Assembly (NCBI RefSeq): GCF_006838285.1
Contig: NZ_CP038228.1
Coordinates: forward strand, 2,914,001 to 2,978,000
DNA: 64,000 nucleotides
From: Xanthomonas translucens pv. cerealis
GTDB taxonomy: Bacteria > Pseudomonadota > Gammaproteobacteria > Xanthomonadales > Xanthomonadaceae
Reading direction: 5' to 3'
Part shown: positions 25,144-36,796 of the stretch, in pieces
Position numbering within the stretch: the stretch's first letter is position 1
Layout: every line of letters starts with the position of its first letter
Notes under the pieces: model-generated
Told to the model about the DNA's origin: nothing
The model's input: only the letters and a program-made list of their open reading frames with translations
The model's database searches: none
Made by a program: the position numbers and the translations under genes

Positions 25144-26853
25144 GTGAGCGGCAGCGCGCTGGACGAACTGCGCCAGTTGCAGGATGCGGTGCGCCGCGAC
25201 CCGCAGGACTTCATCGCCTGGGTGATGCTGGCCGACGCCGAGCTCGGTGCCGGCGCGATCGCCGCCGGCGAACAGGCCGCGGTGCGCGCATTGCAGCTGC
25301 GCCCGGCGCATCCGGAAGCCCTGGCGCGGCTGGGCCGGGTACGCTGGAGCCAGGGCCGCCACGCCGAGGCCACAGCCGCATTGCGCCAGGCGCTGCAACA
25401 CGCGCCGCAGCATCCGGGCATCGCCCTGTGGCTGGGCCATGCGCTGGAGGACAACGGCGAGGCCGAAGCCGCCGCGCAGGCCTATGCGCACGCGCATGTG
25501 CTGCTGCCGCAGGAACCGTCGATCGCCGCGCACCTGCTGAACTGGCGACGCAAACTGTGCGATTGGCGCGCGCTGGACGCGCTGTCGCAGCAGGTCCGCG
25601 GCGCGGTGCGCCAGGGCCATCCGGCGATCGAACCGTTCGCCTTCCTCAACGAGGACGCCACTGCCGCCGAACAGCTGCACTGCGCGCGCAACCGTGCGCT
25701 TGCCCTGGCGCAGACGCTGACGCCCTTGCCGGCCGCGACGCTACGCCGCGCCGGCCCCTTGCAGATCGGCTTCCTGTCCAACGGCTTCGGCGCGCATCCC
25801 ACCGGGCTGCTGACCGTGGCCTTGTTCGAACGGCTGCGCGCGCATGCCGACCTGCAGGTGCAGCTGTTCGCATTGAACCGCGACGACGGCAGCGCGATCG
25901 GCGCGCGCCTGCGGGCCGCCGCGCATGCCTGGCACGACGTAGCAGGACAGCCGCACCGGGCGATCACGCAAGGCATTCGCGATGCCGGCATCGACATCCT
26001 GTTCGATCTGCGCGGCTGGGGCGGCGGCGGCGCGCCGGAAGTGCTGGCACTGCGTCCGGCACCGCTGCAGATCAATTGGCTGGCCTACCCCGGCACGTCC
26101 GGCGCGCCCTGGATCGACTACGTGATCGGCGATGCGTTCGCGCTGCCCGATGCGCTGGCCACGCATTACAGCGAGCGCGTGCTGCGCCTGCCGCGCGCGT
26201 TCCAGCCCTCGGACGACAGCCGCCGCATCGCGGCGCCGCCAGCGCGCCGCGACTGCGGTTTGCCAGAGCATGGCACTGTGTTCTGCTGTTTCAACAACAG
26301 CTACAAGCTGACCCCACGCAGCATGACGCGGATGCTGGCGGTGCTGCGCCAGGTGCCGGACAGCGTGCTGTGGCTGCTGTCCGGCCCGGGCCAGGCCGAT
26401 GCGCGGCTGCGCGATGCCGCGCGCCGCGCCGAAGTGGATCCGGCGCGGTTGCGCTTCATGACCAAGCTGGCGCATGCCGACTATCTGGCCCGCTACCGGC
26501 ATGCCGACCTGTTCCTGGACACGCATCCGTACAACGCGCACACCACCGCCTCCGACGCGCTGTGGGCCGGCTGCCCGCTACTGACCTGCCCCGGCACGAC
26601 CTTCGCCGCACGCGTGGCCGGCAGTCTCAACCATCACCTGGGCATGGACGCGATGAACGTCACCGACGACGATGCCTTCATTGCCAAGGCGGTACAGCTG
26701 GGCCGCGATCCGGTGGCGCTACGCGCACTGCGCGACACGCTGCAACAGCGCCGCGCCAGCGCCGGCCTGTTCGACATGCAAGGCTTCGCAGCAGACTTCG
26801 CCGCGCTGCTGCGTGGACTGGCACATGAACGCGGGTGGCAGAACGCAGGCTGA
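25144..26853 (+). CDS. TPR-containing O-GlcNAc transferase homologue (GT41)
   Basis: Five to six TPR-like helices (about residues 10-160) precede a GT41 catalytic region. The 569-residue protein has His218 in GFGAHPTGLL and Lys388 in NNSYKLT, the residues identified as catalytic/UDP-binding in the crystallised X. campestris OGT, with the same numbering. DTHPYNAHTTASDALWAGCP is the UDP-sugar region. No acceptor protein is known from sequence. The GTG start overlaps the stop of a tiny 18-codon frame running from the prfA stop, so translation may be coupled. The stop codon is only 18 nt from the cellulase remnant. Confidence 0.92.
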   Translation: MSGSALDELRQLQDAVRRDPQDFIAWVMLADAELGAGAIAAGEQAAVRALQLRPAHPEALARLGRVRWSQGRHAEATAALRQALQHAPQHPGIALWLGHALEDNGEAEAAAQAYAHAHVLLPQEPSIAAHLLNWRRKLCDWRALDALSQQVRGAVRQGHPAIEPFAFLNEDATAAEQLHCARNRALALAQTLTPLPAATLRRAGPLQIGFLSNGFGAHPTGLLTVALFERLRAHADLQVQLFALNRDDGSAIGARLRAAAHAWHDVAGQPHRAITQGIRDAGIDILFDLRGWGGGGAPEVLALRPAPLQINWLAYPGTSGAPWIDYVIGDAFALPDALATHYSERVLRLPRAFQPSDDSRRIAAPPARRDCGLPEHGTVFCCFNNSYKLTPRSMTRMLAVLRQVPDSVLWLLSGPGQADARLRDAARRAEVDPARLRFMTKLAHADYLARYRHADLFLDTHPYNAHTTASDALWAGCPLLTCPGTTFAARVAGSLNHHLGMDAMNVTDDDAFIAKAVQLGRDPVALRALRDTLQQRRASAGLFDMQGFAADFAALLRGLAHERGWQNAG

Positions 26854-26871
26854 CCTTGGCCGCCCCGGAGA

Positions 26872-28083
26872 TTGCACTTCAAACAAAAGATGAAGATCGT
26901 GGCGGGCTACCCCACCTTCGTCTGGCTCGATTCGATCAACGCAATCTACGGCGGCGCGCGCAATGCGGGCCTGCTCGGCTTGACCGCTCATCTGAACAAC
27001 GCGTTGGCGCAGCAAAAACCGAATACGCCGATCACGGTGGGGCTGGTCATTTACGACATTCCCGGACGCGACTGCCACGCGCTGGCCTCCAACGGCGAAC
27101 TGCCGCTCACCCAAGCCGGCCTCACCCGCTACAAGCAGCAATACATCGATGTGATCGCCGGCATTATCGCAGATCCAAAATACAAGAACATCCGCATCGT
27201 CAACGTCATCGAACCGGACAGCCTGCCGAACCTGGTGACCAACTTGAGCACCCCGCGTTGCGCGCAGGCGCAAAGCACGGGCATCTATGAGGAAGGCATC
27301 AAGTACGCGGTCGACAAGCTGCATGCGATTCCAAACACCTACAACTACCTCGATATCGCCCATTCCGGCTGGCTGGGTTGGAAAAACAACATGACGGCGG
27401 CGATTTCCCTGTACACGCAAGTCTTTCAAAGCACCGCTGCAGGCCTTGCCAGCGTCGATGGGTTCGTCAGCAATACCGCGAACGTGACACCGCTGACCGA
27501 ACCGAATCTGCCCAACCCGGACCTGACGGTAGGCGGGCAACCCATCAAGTCATCCAAGTTCTACCAGTGGAATCCCAACTTTGACGAATCCCATTACGCG
27601 GAAGCCTTGTACAACGGCTTCGTCGCCGCAGGCTGGCGAAATAGCATCGGATTCATCATCGATACCAGCCGCAACGGCTGGGGCGGGCACAATCGCCCAA
27701 CTTCCGCCAGCGGCAACGACATCGATACCTATGTGAATTCGGGACGTATCGATCGTCGCGATCATCGGGGCAACTGGTGCAACCAGAGTGCAACAGGCAT
27801 CGGCACGCCCCCGACTGCGGCGCCGGGCGGGCATCTGCATGCTTATGCATTCGTCAAACAGCCAGGCGTATCGGATGGCTCCAGCAAATTCATCAAGAAC
27901 AACCAGGGCAAGGGCTTCGACCGTATGTGCGATCCTACCTATACGACACCGGATGGCGTGTTGTCGGACGCACTGCCCAACGCGCCGATCTCCGGCGCCT
28001 GGTTCCACGATCAATTCGTCATGCTGGTCAAGAACGCTTATCCCGCAATCGGCAGCGCCGCCAGCGTCAGCGAGCAACCGTAA
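26872..28083 (+). pseudogene. 5'-truncated GH6 cellobiohydrolase (CbsA-like)
   Basis: The 403-codon frame is clearly GH6 cellulase: YDIPGRDCHALASNGE, VIEPDSLPNLVTNL, YLDIAHSGWLGW, DTSRNGWGG and VKQPGVSDGSS carry the residues equivalent to T. reesei Cel6A D175, D221 and D401. But homology begins at about YPTFVWLD. The secretion signal and the first roughly 40 residues of the catalytic domain are missing, because the O-GlcNAc transferase stop lies 18 nt upstream in the same frame. The only early start is TTG with GGAG too close, or an internal ATG at 26890. There is no FnIII or CBM at the C-terminus. Most likely a non-secreted remnant of an exported exoglucanase gene. Confidence 0.82.
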
Positions 28084-28452
28084 AAGTGACGCAGCGCCAT
28101 CCTGCCGGTCCGCTGGCGGCAGGCGCCCGGGTTGGTCGCAAGAGCGCGGCGGCGGCCGTAGCGCCATGGCTCGGCATGGCATAGGCGGATGGCGGATCGC
28201 ACCGGGCCGATAGTGCCACAGACGCGATCCCTTGATTTTTCATTGTCGTAAGTTGCGGCACTGGCGATGGCGGCGGTTCGGCCGCCATCGCCGATTGCAC
28301 GCGCATCGAGCCGCCGCGCTGCTGGCGGCCACGCGGCGCATGCGCCGGTGACGCGCGTTGGCCGCGATGACGCTGCCGGCACGCATGGCATGCCGGCAAG
28401 CGCTTTGAACCCCGGGCTATACGCCAGCCGGGCGAGCCGCTAGGCTTCGGGC
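28084..28452. other. gene-free spacer
   Basis: A 369-nt stretch of GC-rich sequence between the cellulase remnant and moaB. I see no credible reading frame, tRNA or REP element. It probably holds the moaB promoter at its right end and decayed 3' sequence of the cellulase gene at its left. Confidence 0.5.
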
Positions 28453-28971
28453 ATGAGCGCCAAAGCCGATTTCATCGCGTTGAACCTGTGCGTGCTGACC
28501 GTCTCGGACACGCGCAGCCTGGCCGAAGACAGTTCCGGCGATTATCTGGTGTCGGTGCTCGGCGAGGCCGGCCACCGCCTGTATGCGCGCGAGCTGCTGC
28601 CCGACGACCGCTACCGGATGCGCGCGGTGGTCTCGGCGTGGATCGCCGACCCGCAGGTCGACGGCATCCTGGTCAGCGGCGGCACCGGCTTCACCGGCCG
28701 CGACTCCACCCCCGAGGCGCTGCTGCCGCTGCTGGACAAGCAGATGCCCGGCTTCGGCGAGCTGTTCCGCGCAATCAGCTTCGATGAGATCGGCACCTCC
28801 TCGCTGCAGTCGCGTGCCTTCGCCGGCCTGGCGAACGCCACCTTCGTGTTCTGCCTGCCCGGCTCGACCTCGGCCTGCCGCACCGCCTGGGAAAGGATCG
28901 TCGCCGCACAGCTGGACGCGCGCACCCGGCCGTGCAACCTGGCCACGCTGCGCCCACGCCTGAAGGAATGA
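28453..28971 (+). CDS. moaB: molybdenum cofactor biosynthesis protein B
   Basis: MoaB/MogA family enzymes adenylate molybdopterin before Mo insertion. The 172-residue protein has the family motifs LTVSDTRSLAEDSSGDYL, LVSGGTGFTGRDSTPEA and FCLPGSTSACRTAWE. The length and the DTRSLAEDSSG start favour MoaB over MogA. It stands alone from other moa genes here, followed by an XRE regulator after 13 nt. Confidence 0.92.
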   Translation: MSAKADFIALNLCVLTVSDTRSLAEDSSGDYLVSVLGEAGHRLYARELLPDDRYRMRAVVSAWIADPQVDGILVSGGTGFTGRDSTPEALLPLLDKQMPGFGELFRAISFDEIGTSSLQSRAFAGLANATFVFCLPGSTSACRTAWERIVAAQLDARTRPCNLATLRPRLKE

Positions 28972-28984
28972 CCTGGAACCGCGC

Positions 28985-29323
28985 ATGCCCCTGGACACCA
29001 CCCTGCGCCTGCTGGCCAAGGCCAGCGGCATGAGCGCCGCGGACATCGCCGCCGCCATCCCGCGCGCCGGTGCGGCCACGGTCAAGGCCTGGCTGGCCGG
29101 CGAAAAGATGCCCGGCCGCGACCAACTCAACGCGCTGGCGCGTGCGTTCGGCGTTCCCGCCGGCGCGCTGCTCGGCGAACTCGCCAGCCAACTCGACCCG
29201 GCCCGCACCCGCGGCGAACACGACCTCCTGCAGGCCTACCGCACACTCGACAGCCGCCAACAGGGCGCGCTGCTGGAAGTGGCGCGCAGCATGGCCGGCA
29301 CCCGCACCAGGCGCAGCAAATGA
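28985..29323 (+). CDS. XRE-family HTH regulator
   Basis: A 112-residue protein whose first 65 residues form a Cro/CI-type helix-turn-helix (LAKASGMSAADIAAAIPRAG, then LNALARAFGVPAGALLG). The C-terminal part is helical and ends in basic residues. Its stop overlaps the ppk2 start as ATGA, so it is probably co-translated with, and may regulate, the polyphosphate kinase. Ligand and targets unknown. Confidence 0.82.
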   Translation: MPLDTTLRLLAKASGMSAADIAAAIPRAGAATVKAWLAGEKMPGRDQLNALARAFGVPAGALLGELASQLDPARTRGEHDLLQAYRTLDSRQQGALLEVARSMAGTRTRRSK

Positions 29324-30096
29324 GCAAACTCAAACGCAAGCAGTACCAGGCATTGATGCAACCGCTGCAACTGGAACTGGCGGCACTGGCGCAAGCGCTG
29401 CAGCACAGCGGCGAACGGGTGCTGGTGCTGTTCGAAGGCCGCGACACCGCCGGCAAGGGCGGCGCGATCCAGGCCATCGCCGAACATCTGAACCCGCGCC
29501 AGTGCCGGGTGGTGGCGCTGCCCAAGCCGACCGACCGCGAAAGCACGCAGTGGTATTTCCAGCGCTACGCCACGCATCTGCCGGCCGCCGGCGAAATGGT
29601 GCTGATGGACCGCAGCTGGTACAACCGCGCCGGGGTGGAGCGGGTGATGGGCTATTGCAGCGACACGCAATACCAGGCCTTCCTGCGCCAGGCGCCGCTG
29701 TTCGAGCAATTGCTGGTCGACGACGGCATCCGCCTGTTCAAGTACTGGTTGTGCGTGGACCAGGAGCAGCAGGAGAAGCGCTTCGCCGAACGCCTGCACG
29801 ATCCGCTGAAGGGCTGGAAGCTTTCGCCGGTGGACCTGCAGTCGCGCACCCAGTACGCCGAATACACCCGCGCCCGCGAGGCGATGCTGGACGCCACCCA
29901 CCGCGAACAGGCACCGTGGACGCTGGTGGATTTCAACGACCAGAAGCGCGGCCGCCTGACGCTGATCCGGCATCTGCTCGACCAGTTGCCCGACACGCCG
30001 CTGCAGGAGCCGGAGTTGGAACTGCCGCCACTGAAGCACAGGCCGCGCAAGGAAAAGTTCGGCGTGTTGCCGCCGATCGCGGCGTATCCTGGTTGA
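29320..30096 (+). CDS. ppk2: polyphosphate kinase 2 family protein
   Basis: PPK2 uses polyphosphate to phosphorylate nucleotides. The 258-residue protein has Walker A FEGRDTAGKGGAIQ, the lid/Walker B region LMDRSWYNRAGVERVMGY, and YATHLPAAGEMV. The single-domain length suits class I (NDP kinase) enzymes. It follows the XRE gene with an ATGA overlap. Substrate class is inferred. Confidence 0.93.
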   Translation: MSKLKRKQYQALMQPLQLELAALAQALQHSGERVLVLFEGRDTAGKGGAIQAIAEHLNPRQCRVVALPKPTDRESTQWYFQRYATHLPAAGEMVLMDRSWYNRAGVERVMGYCSDTQYQAFLRQAPLFEQLLVDDGIRLFKYWLCVDQEQQEKRFAERLHDPLKGWKLSPVDLQSRTQYAEYTRAREAMLDATHREQAPWTLVDFNDQKRGRLTLIRHLLDQLPDTPLQEPELELPPLKHRPRKEKFGVLPPIAAYPG

Positions 30097-30100
30097 GGCC

Positions 30101-30129
30101 GGGAGTCGGGACCGGGGACTCGGGACTCG
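30101..30129. repeat. heptamer repeat, single arm
   Basis: Four GGGA-type heptamers (GGGAGTC, GGGACCG, GGGACTC, GGGACTC) just after ppk2. No matching inverted arm is seen before the REP elements that follow. Confidence 0.75.
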
Positions 30130-30165
30130 ATGGTGCAGCGCGCAACGGACGGTGCACGGGTTTTC

Positions 30166-30313
30166 TGTAGGAGCGGCTTCAGCCGCGACCGGACGTCTGC
30201 GCAAAGACACTGCCGGATTGCCCCCCTTCTGCAGCGGCAGGCGGTGGCGTGGGAGGGACTTCAGTCCCGACGAGGCCTTACCGGTAGCGCGTTGGGACTG
30301 AAGTCCCTCCTAC
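30166..30313. repeat. cluster of three GTAG/REP-like elements
   Basis: The first copy, TGTAGGAGCGGCTTCAGCC (30166-30190), has a hairpin core GCGGCTTCAGCCGC. The second, GTGGGAGGGACTTCAGTCCC (30249-30271), and an inverted third (30291-30313) share the core GGGACTTCAGTCCC. Copies two and three face each other. They lie between the convergent ppk2 and acylphosphatase genes, where they may stabilise or terminate both mRNAs. Confidence 0.9.
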
Positions 30314-30339
30314 AGCGAGCCGCCACGGTTCCCGGGGCT

Positions 30340-30606
30340 TCACCCGATCGCGAAGCCCGTCGCCACCGGCGTCGGCCATGGCTCACGTAGCACCTGCTCG
30401 ACCCGCGCTGCAGGCGGGCCGTGCCGCAGCCACTCGGCCAACGCCTCCAGCGCCGCGGCCTCGCCAGCGGCGATGACCTCGACGCGGCCGTCGGCCAGAT
30501 TCCGCGCCTGCCCGTCCAGCCCCAACGCCAGCGCGCATTCGCGGGTGGCGGCACGGAAATACACGCCCTGCACCCGGCCGCAGACCAGGAAGCGGGCGGT
30601 CGCCAT
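30340..30606 (-). CDS. acylphosphatase
   Basis: Acylphosphatases hydrolyse acyl phosphates. The 88-residue protein has the phosphate loop RVQGVYFR with its catalytic Arg, and the catalytic Asn in QARNLADGRVEV. The start overlaps the stop of the thioredoxin-like gene by one nt (TGATG), so it is the last gene of a three-gene operon with yihY-like and tlpA-like genes. Confidence 0.93.
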   Translation of the reverse strand: MATARFLVCGRVQGVYFRAATRECALALGLDGQARNLADGRVEVIAAGEAAALEALAEWLRHGPPAARVEQVLREPWPTPVATGFAIG

Positions 30607-31228
30607 CAGCCCGCAGCCTTCGCCTGGCCGGCGACCTTGCCGCCGGCCGCGGCGATCGCCTCCTCGATGTCGTGCGCATTGACCGGCCCCAGGAACTGCT
30701 TGGCGACCTTGCCGTCCGGGGCGATCAGATAGGTCATCGGCAGCCCGCGCGGGGTGGCGAAATCGGCCGGCGGCGCGTAGGTGTCGAGGATCGCCACCGG
30801 GTAGGCCACCGGATGGTCCTTCAGGAACGCCTGCATTTCCGCCGGCTCGATGTCCTCATAGGCCAGGCCCACCACTTCGATGTTGTCGCGCATCACGTGC
30901 AACGCCGACAACTCCGGCATTTCTTTCAGGCACGGCGCGCACCAGGTGGCCCAGAAATTCACCACCACCCACTGCCCGCGATGCGCGGCCAGGTCGTAGT
31001 CGCTGCCGTCCACCGCCTTCACCTTCAGCGTCGGCTGCGGCCGGGTCTCCTGCACCACGTTCGGTCCTTCGGCAGCGGCCGGCGCGGTCGACGCAGCGGG
31101 CGCCGCTGGGGCGGCGGGAGCTGCAGGCGCCGACGCGCCCGGCGCGGCGCCAACGGCCGGCGAAGGATGCCGATCGCAGCCCGCCAGCAGCGCGGCAGCG
31201 GCGAACAACGGGAACAGGATACGCAGGG

Positions 31229-31232
<4 letters not shown>
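30606..31232 (-). CDS. TlpA-like thioredoxin lipoprotein
   Basis: A 208-residue predicted lipoprotein: the signal peptide ends at the lipobox LLAGC (C19), followed by a 40-residue Ala/Pro-rich linker and a thioredoxin domain with WCAPC (C98 and C101) and the cis-Pro region RGLPMTYLI. Likely an envelope thiol-disulfide reductase. The start overlaps the upstream YihY-family stop as ATGA and its stop overlaps the acylphosphatase start. Confidence 0.92.
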
Positions 31233-33546
<2,314 letters not shown>

Positions 33547-33629
33547 GCGGCCGGCGCCGGCGGCCTGCCGGGTATCATGGCCGCCTAGCTGCGGCCACCG
33601 CGGCGCCCGTCATGCTCTAGGAACCGGCA

Positions 33630-34115
33630 ATGGAAGAACTCCTGATCGTCACCACCGGCGGCACGATCGACAAGATCTATTTCGACGACAAGTCCGACTA
33701 CCAGATCGGCGATCCGCAGATCGGCCAGATCCTCAAGGAACTGGGCGTGACCTTCCGCTTCAGCGTGATCCCGATCATTCGCAAGGACTCGCTGCACATC
33801 ACCGACGAGGACCGCGAGCTGATCCGCGCCACCGTCGCCGCGCAGTCCGCGCGCCACGTGCTGCTGACCCACGGCACCGACTCCATGGTGCAGACCGGCA
33901 AGGTGCTGCAGACGATCCCGGACAAGACCATCGTGATGACCGGTGCGCTGAACCCGGCGCGCTTCCGCGGCTCCGATGCGGAATTCAACATCGGCTGCGC
34001 AGTCGGCGCGGTGCAGTCGCTGCCGGCCGGGGTCTACATCGCCATGAACGGGCAGATCTGGGACCCGCAGAAGGTCCGCAAGAACGTGGCCGCGAACCGC
34101 TTCGAACCGGCCTGA
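33630..34115 (+). CDS. single-domain asparaginase-like protein
   Basis: A 161-residue protein equal to only the N-terminal domain of type I/II L-asparaginases: TTGGTIDKIYF with the nucleophilic Thr and LLTHGTDSM with the second catalytic Thr-Asp pair. The C-terminal half of the usual about 330 residues is absent, and the reading frame ends cleanly, so this looks like the short family known in several Proteobacteria rather than a truncation. Activity is uncertain. Confidence 0.85.
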   Translation: MEELLIVTTGGTIDKIYFDDKSDYQIGDPQIGQILKELGVTFRFSVIPIIRKDSLHITDEDRELIRATVAAQSARHVLLTHGTDSMVQTGKVLQTIPDKTIVMTGALNPARFRGSDAEFNIGCAVGAVQSLPAGVYIAMNGQIWDPQKVRKNVAANRFEPA

Positions 34116-34121
34116 GCCGCC

Positions 34122-34595
34122 ATGTCCAAGGCCACCCGTGCCACCTGCGCATTGGACGCGGCCGGCGTCGCCTATCGCCTGCATCCCTACGAATACGCAG
34201 CCGAAGCCGGCGCCAAGGGCCTGCAGGCGGCGCAGGCGCTGGGCCTGCCGCCGGCGCGGGTGCTGAAGAGCCTGATGGCCTGGGTCGACGCGCGCGCGGT
34301 GTGCGTGGTGGTGCCCTCCGATCGCCGCGTGCAGCTGAAGAAGCTCGCCGCGGCAGGCGCCGGCAAATCGGCGCGGATGATGGAGGTGGCCGAGGCCGAA
34401 CGCCGCAGCGGCTACAAGATCGGCGGCATCAGTCCGCTGGGCCAGCAGCGGCCGGCGCCGGTGCTGGTCGAGCAGTCGGCGCTGGCTCCGGGCAGCGTGT
34501 GGTTCAACGCCGGGAAGCGCGGCTTGCTGCTGGAAATCGACGCCGCGCGATTGCTCGACGTGCTGCAGGCGCGCGCTTGCGACCTGTGCGAATGA
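34122..34595 (+). CDS. ybaK: Cys-tRNA(Pro)/Cys-tRNA(Cys) deacylase
   Basis: YbaK clears Cys mis-attached to tRNA-Pro. The 157-residue protein has the conserved PARVLKSLMAW with catalytic Lys, VVPSDRRVQLKKLA and GYKIGGISPLGQ. It starts 6 nt after the asparaginase-like gene, suggesting an operon, and ends 6 nt from the convergent protease pseudogene. Confidence 0.93.
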   Translation: MSKATRATCALDAAGVAYRLHPYEYAAEAGAKGLQAAQALGLPPARVLKSLMAWVDARAVCVVVPSDRRVQLKKLAAAGAGKSARMMEVAEAERRSGYKIGGISPLGQQRPAPVLVEQSALAPGSVWFNAGKRGLLLEIDAARLLDVLQARACDLCE

Positions 34596-34601
34596 CGCCG
34601 C

Positions 34602-36323
34602 TCAGTAGCTGGCGGTCACGCCCACCCCGGCCACGGCGGTGACCGCCTTCACCCGCACGTAGTCAGTGCCGGCAGGCAGGTTGAGCGGGCAGCTCTCGGC
34701 ATTGGCCGCGGCGATCGAGCGGCAGCCGTAGAGCGTATCGGTCGGCAGGCTGCCGCCGCGTAGGGACAGGTCGGCGTTGCCGCTACCGCCGGCCAGGGCC
34801 AGCTTCAGCCAGTGCGTGCCGGCCGGTACGCTGACTTGGTAGTACAGCGAGGTCCCCGCCTTGAGCGCCAGGTTGCCCAGTGGCACGCCGCGGACCGGGG
34901 TCTGCGGCTTCAGCGTGGCCGCCACCACCGCACCGGCGTTGACCAGGCCCGCGCCGCAACCCAGTGTGCAGGCCACCGGCAATGCACTGGCGGTCGCCTT
35001 CAAGCGCGCCTCCAGCAGCACCGGGGTCAGCGGGTTCAGCGATGCCGACAGCACCAGCGCGGCCACGCCGGCCACATGCGGCGCCGCCATCGAGGTGCCG
35101 TCGTAGCGCGCGTTGCCCGGCGTGCTGGTGCCGTCGTTGAGCGTGGACAGGATGCTCGACCCCGGCGCGGAGATGTCGATGCCGCTGCCGTAGTTCGAGT
35201 AACTGGCCTTGGGCCGCGAGGAGGTGGTCGCGGCCACCGCGATCACGTTGGCGCAATTGGCCGGCGACGAGGTGGAGACGTTGACCGAACGATTGCCGGC
35301 CGCCACCACCACGGTGGTGCCGCGGCCGACCGCAGCGTTGATCGCATTCTGGTAGGTGGTCGAGCAGGCGCCGCTGCCGCCCAGCGACATGTTGATCACT
35401 TCGGCCGGAGTGGTGTTGGCCGGCACGCCGCTGACGGTGCCGCCGGACGCCCAGGTGATCGCGTCGACGATGCCGGAGGTGTAGCCGCCGCACCTGCCGA
35501 GCGCGCGCACCGGCAGGATCTTGGCATTGAACGCGGTACCGGCCAGGCCGGTGCTGTTGTTGGTCACCACGGCGATGGTGCCGGCCACATGGGTGCCGTG
35601 CCAGCTGGAATGGGTCGCCGGCGAACCGGAATAGCACCCGTTGGCTTCGATCCAGTCGCCCTGGTCTGCCGGGTTGCTGTCGCGGCCGTTGCCGTCGCGC
35701 GCCATGTCCGCATCGCTGACGAAATCGTAGCCCTGCAGAATGTTGGCGTTGAGGTCAGGATGGCTGGTGATGCCGGTATCGATCACCGCCACGACCACGC
35801 CGGTGCCGGTGGCCTGTTCCCAGGCCGGGCGCACGTTGATGCCGGCGGTGGTGGTGCCGAAGGCCCACTGGTTGGACAGGCTGGGATCGTTCGGGGTCAG
35901 CGCGATGGTCATGCGCTGATCGATTTCGACGGACGCGACGTTCGGATCGGCGGCCAGCTGGCGCATCAGCGCCTCGGTGCGGTCCAACGGCCGGTCGGCC
36001 TTGATCACTTACGCGCCCACCGCCAGGCGGCGCAGGCTGGTCAACCCCAGCGCGCGGCCGTTCTTGGCCGGCATCGCTGCGGCGACCGATTGCAGCGTCG
36101 CGCGCAACGACAGCGAAGTGGCGGCGGCATTTGCAGTGGCGACGGAGGCAGCGCCTTTGGTCTTGACGATGAAACGTTGCACGGTCGGCTCGGCGGACAG
36201 GCCGGAGAGGTTGACGTCGCCGGCGAATGCCGGCATCGCCAGCAACAGCGAGGTCAATGCGGACGCTCCAAGTACGATCAGCCAAGGGCGCTGGCGCGAA
36301 CCACGTTGCGAAATATCGGACAT
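34602..36323 (-). pseudogene. extracellular subtilisin-like (S8) protease, nonsense-interrupted
   Basis: One continuous frame of 574 codons from MSDISQRGSRQRP is broken only by TAA at 36009-36011. Upstream are a signal peptide (SALTSLLLAMPAFAGD) and an inhibitor-type propeptide ending SLRRLAVGA. Downstream the frame resumes at once with VIKADRPLDR and a complete catalytic domain: Asp in VVAVIDTGITSHPDLN, His in SSWHGTHVAGT, Ser in GTSMAAPHVAGV, then a C-terminal domain. In the related X. campestris extracellular protease, as I recall it, the residue at this junction is Glu, so a single GAA to TAA change is a likely cause. Without readthrough no active enzyme is secreted. Confidence 0.85.
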
Positions 36324-36796
36324 TCGAAACTTCCGTTTCGTTGATTGCCACCTGACGGCGATTTTTCGCGCTGCGAATGCCAGAACAGGCACGGACTCCG
36401 AATGCAGCGCGATTCCCAGGCCGACCCTGTTACCAGCCGTTCATCCAACGCCACCTCAATACAGGTGCGTACGGACGGAGTATTGATCGTCCAAAATCAA
36501 TAAAAGTGAATCAAGTCAAGATATTACGCGGTATCCACTTCGCTTTTCGCGGCAAAGTGAAGCGCAAACCGGAGACACCTCCTGAAAATCCCTGCATGGC
36601 GCGGCGTGATCACGCGCGACACAGGATCTGCCTGGGCCGAGCAGTCGTGTTCTGGGCACCGGCAGAGCGGGGCTGCCGCGCCCGCGGCGGCAACGCCGGG
36701 ATGCGGCGAACTTGCGCAAGGAAGATTGAGGCTGGGCGCGGCTGTTGCCACGCCCAGCTCGGCGCCCGCCAGTGGGCGGGAGAAGAACGCCGGGAC
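36324..36796. other. spacer with AT-rich promoter-like segment
   Basis: A 473-nt stretch between ilvE and the divergent-facing upstream end of the protease pseudogene. An AT-richer patch around 36485-36530 (TTGATCG, CAATAAAAG) may hold the protease promoter. An 8-bp inverted repeat GCTGGGCG/CGCCCAGC (36731-36758) is a candidate ilvE terminator, and a perfect 12-bp palindrome GCGTGATCACGC lies at 36604-36615. No gene is supported. Confidence 0.4.

Noticed and set aside
26851..26892. Deliberate OGT-cellulase fusion by stop readthrough
   Set aside because: The frames do match, but there is a one in three chance of that, and no readthrough context or conserved linker is seen. Kept only as a remark.
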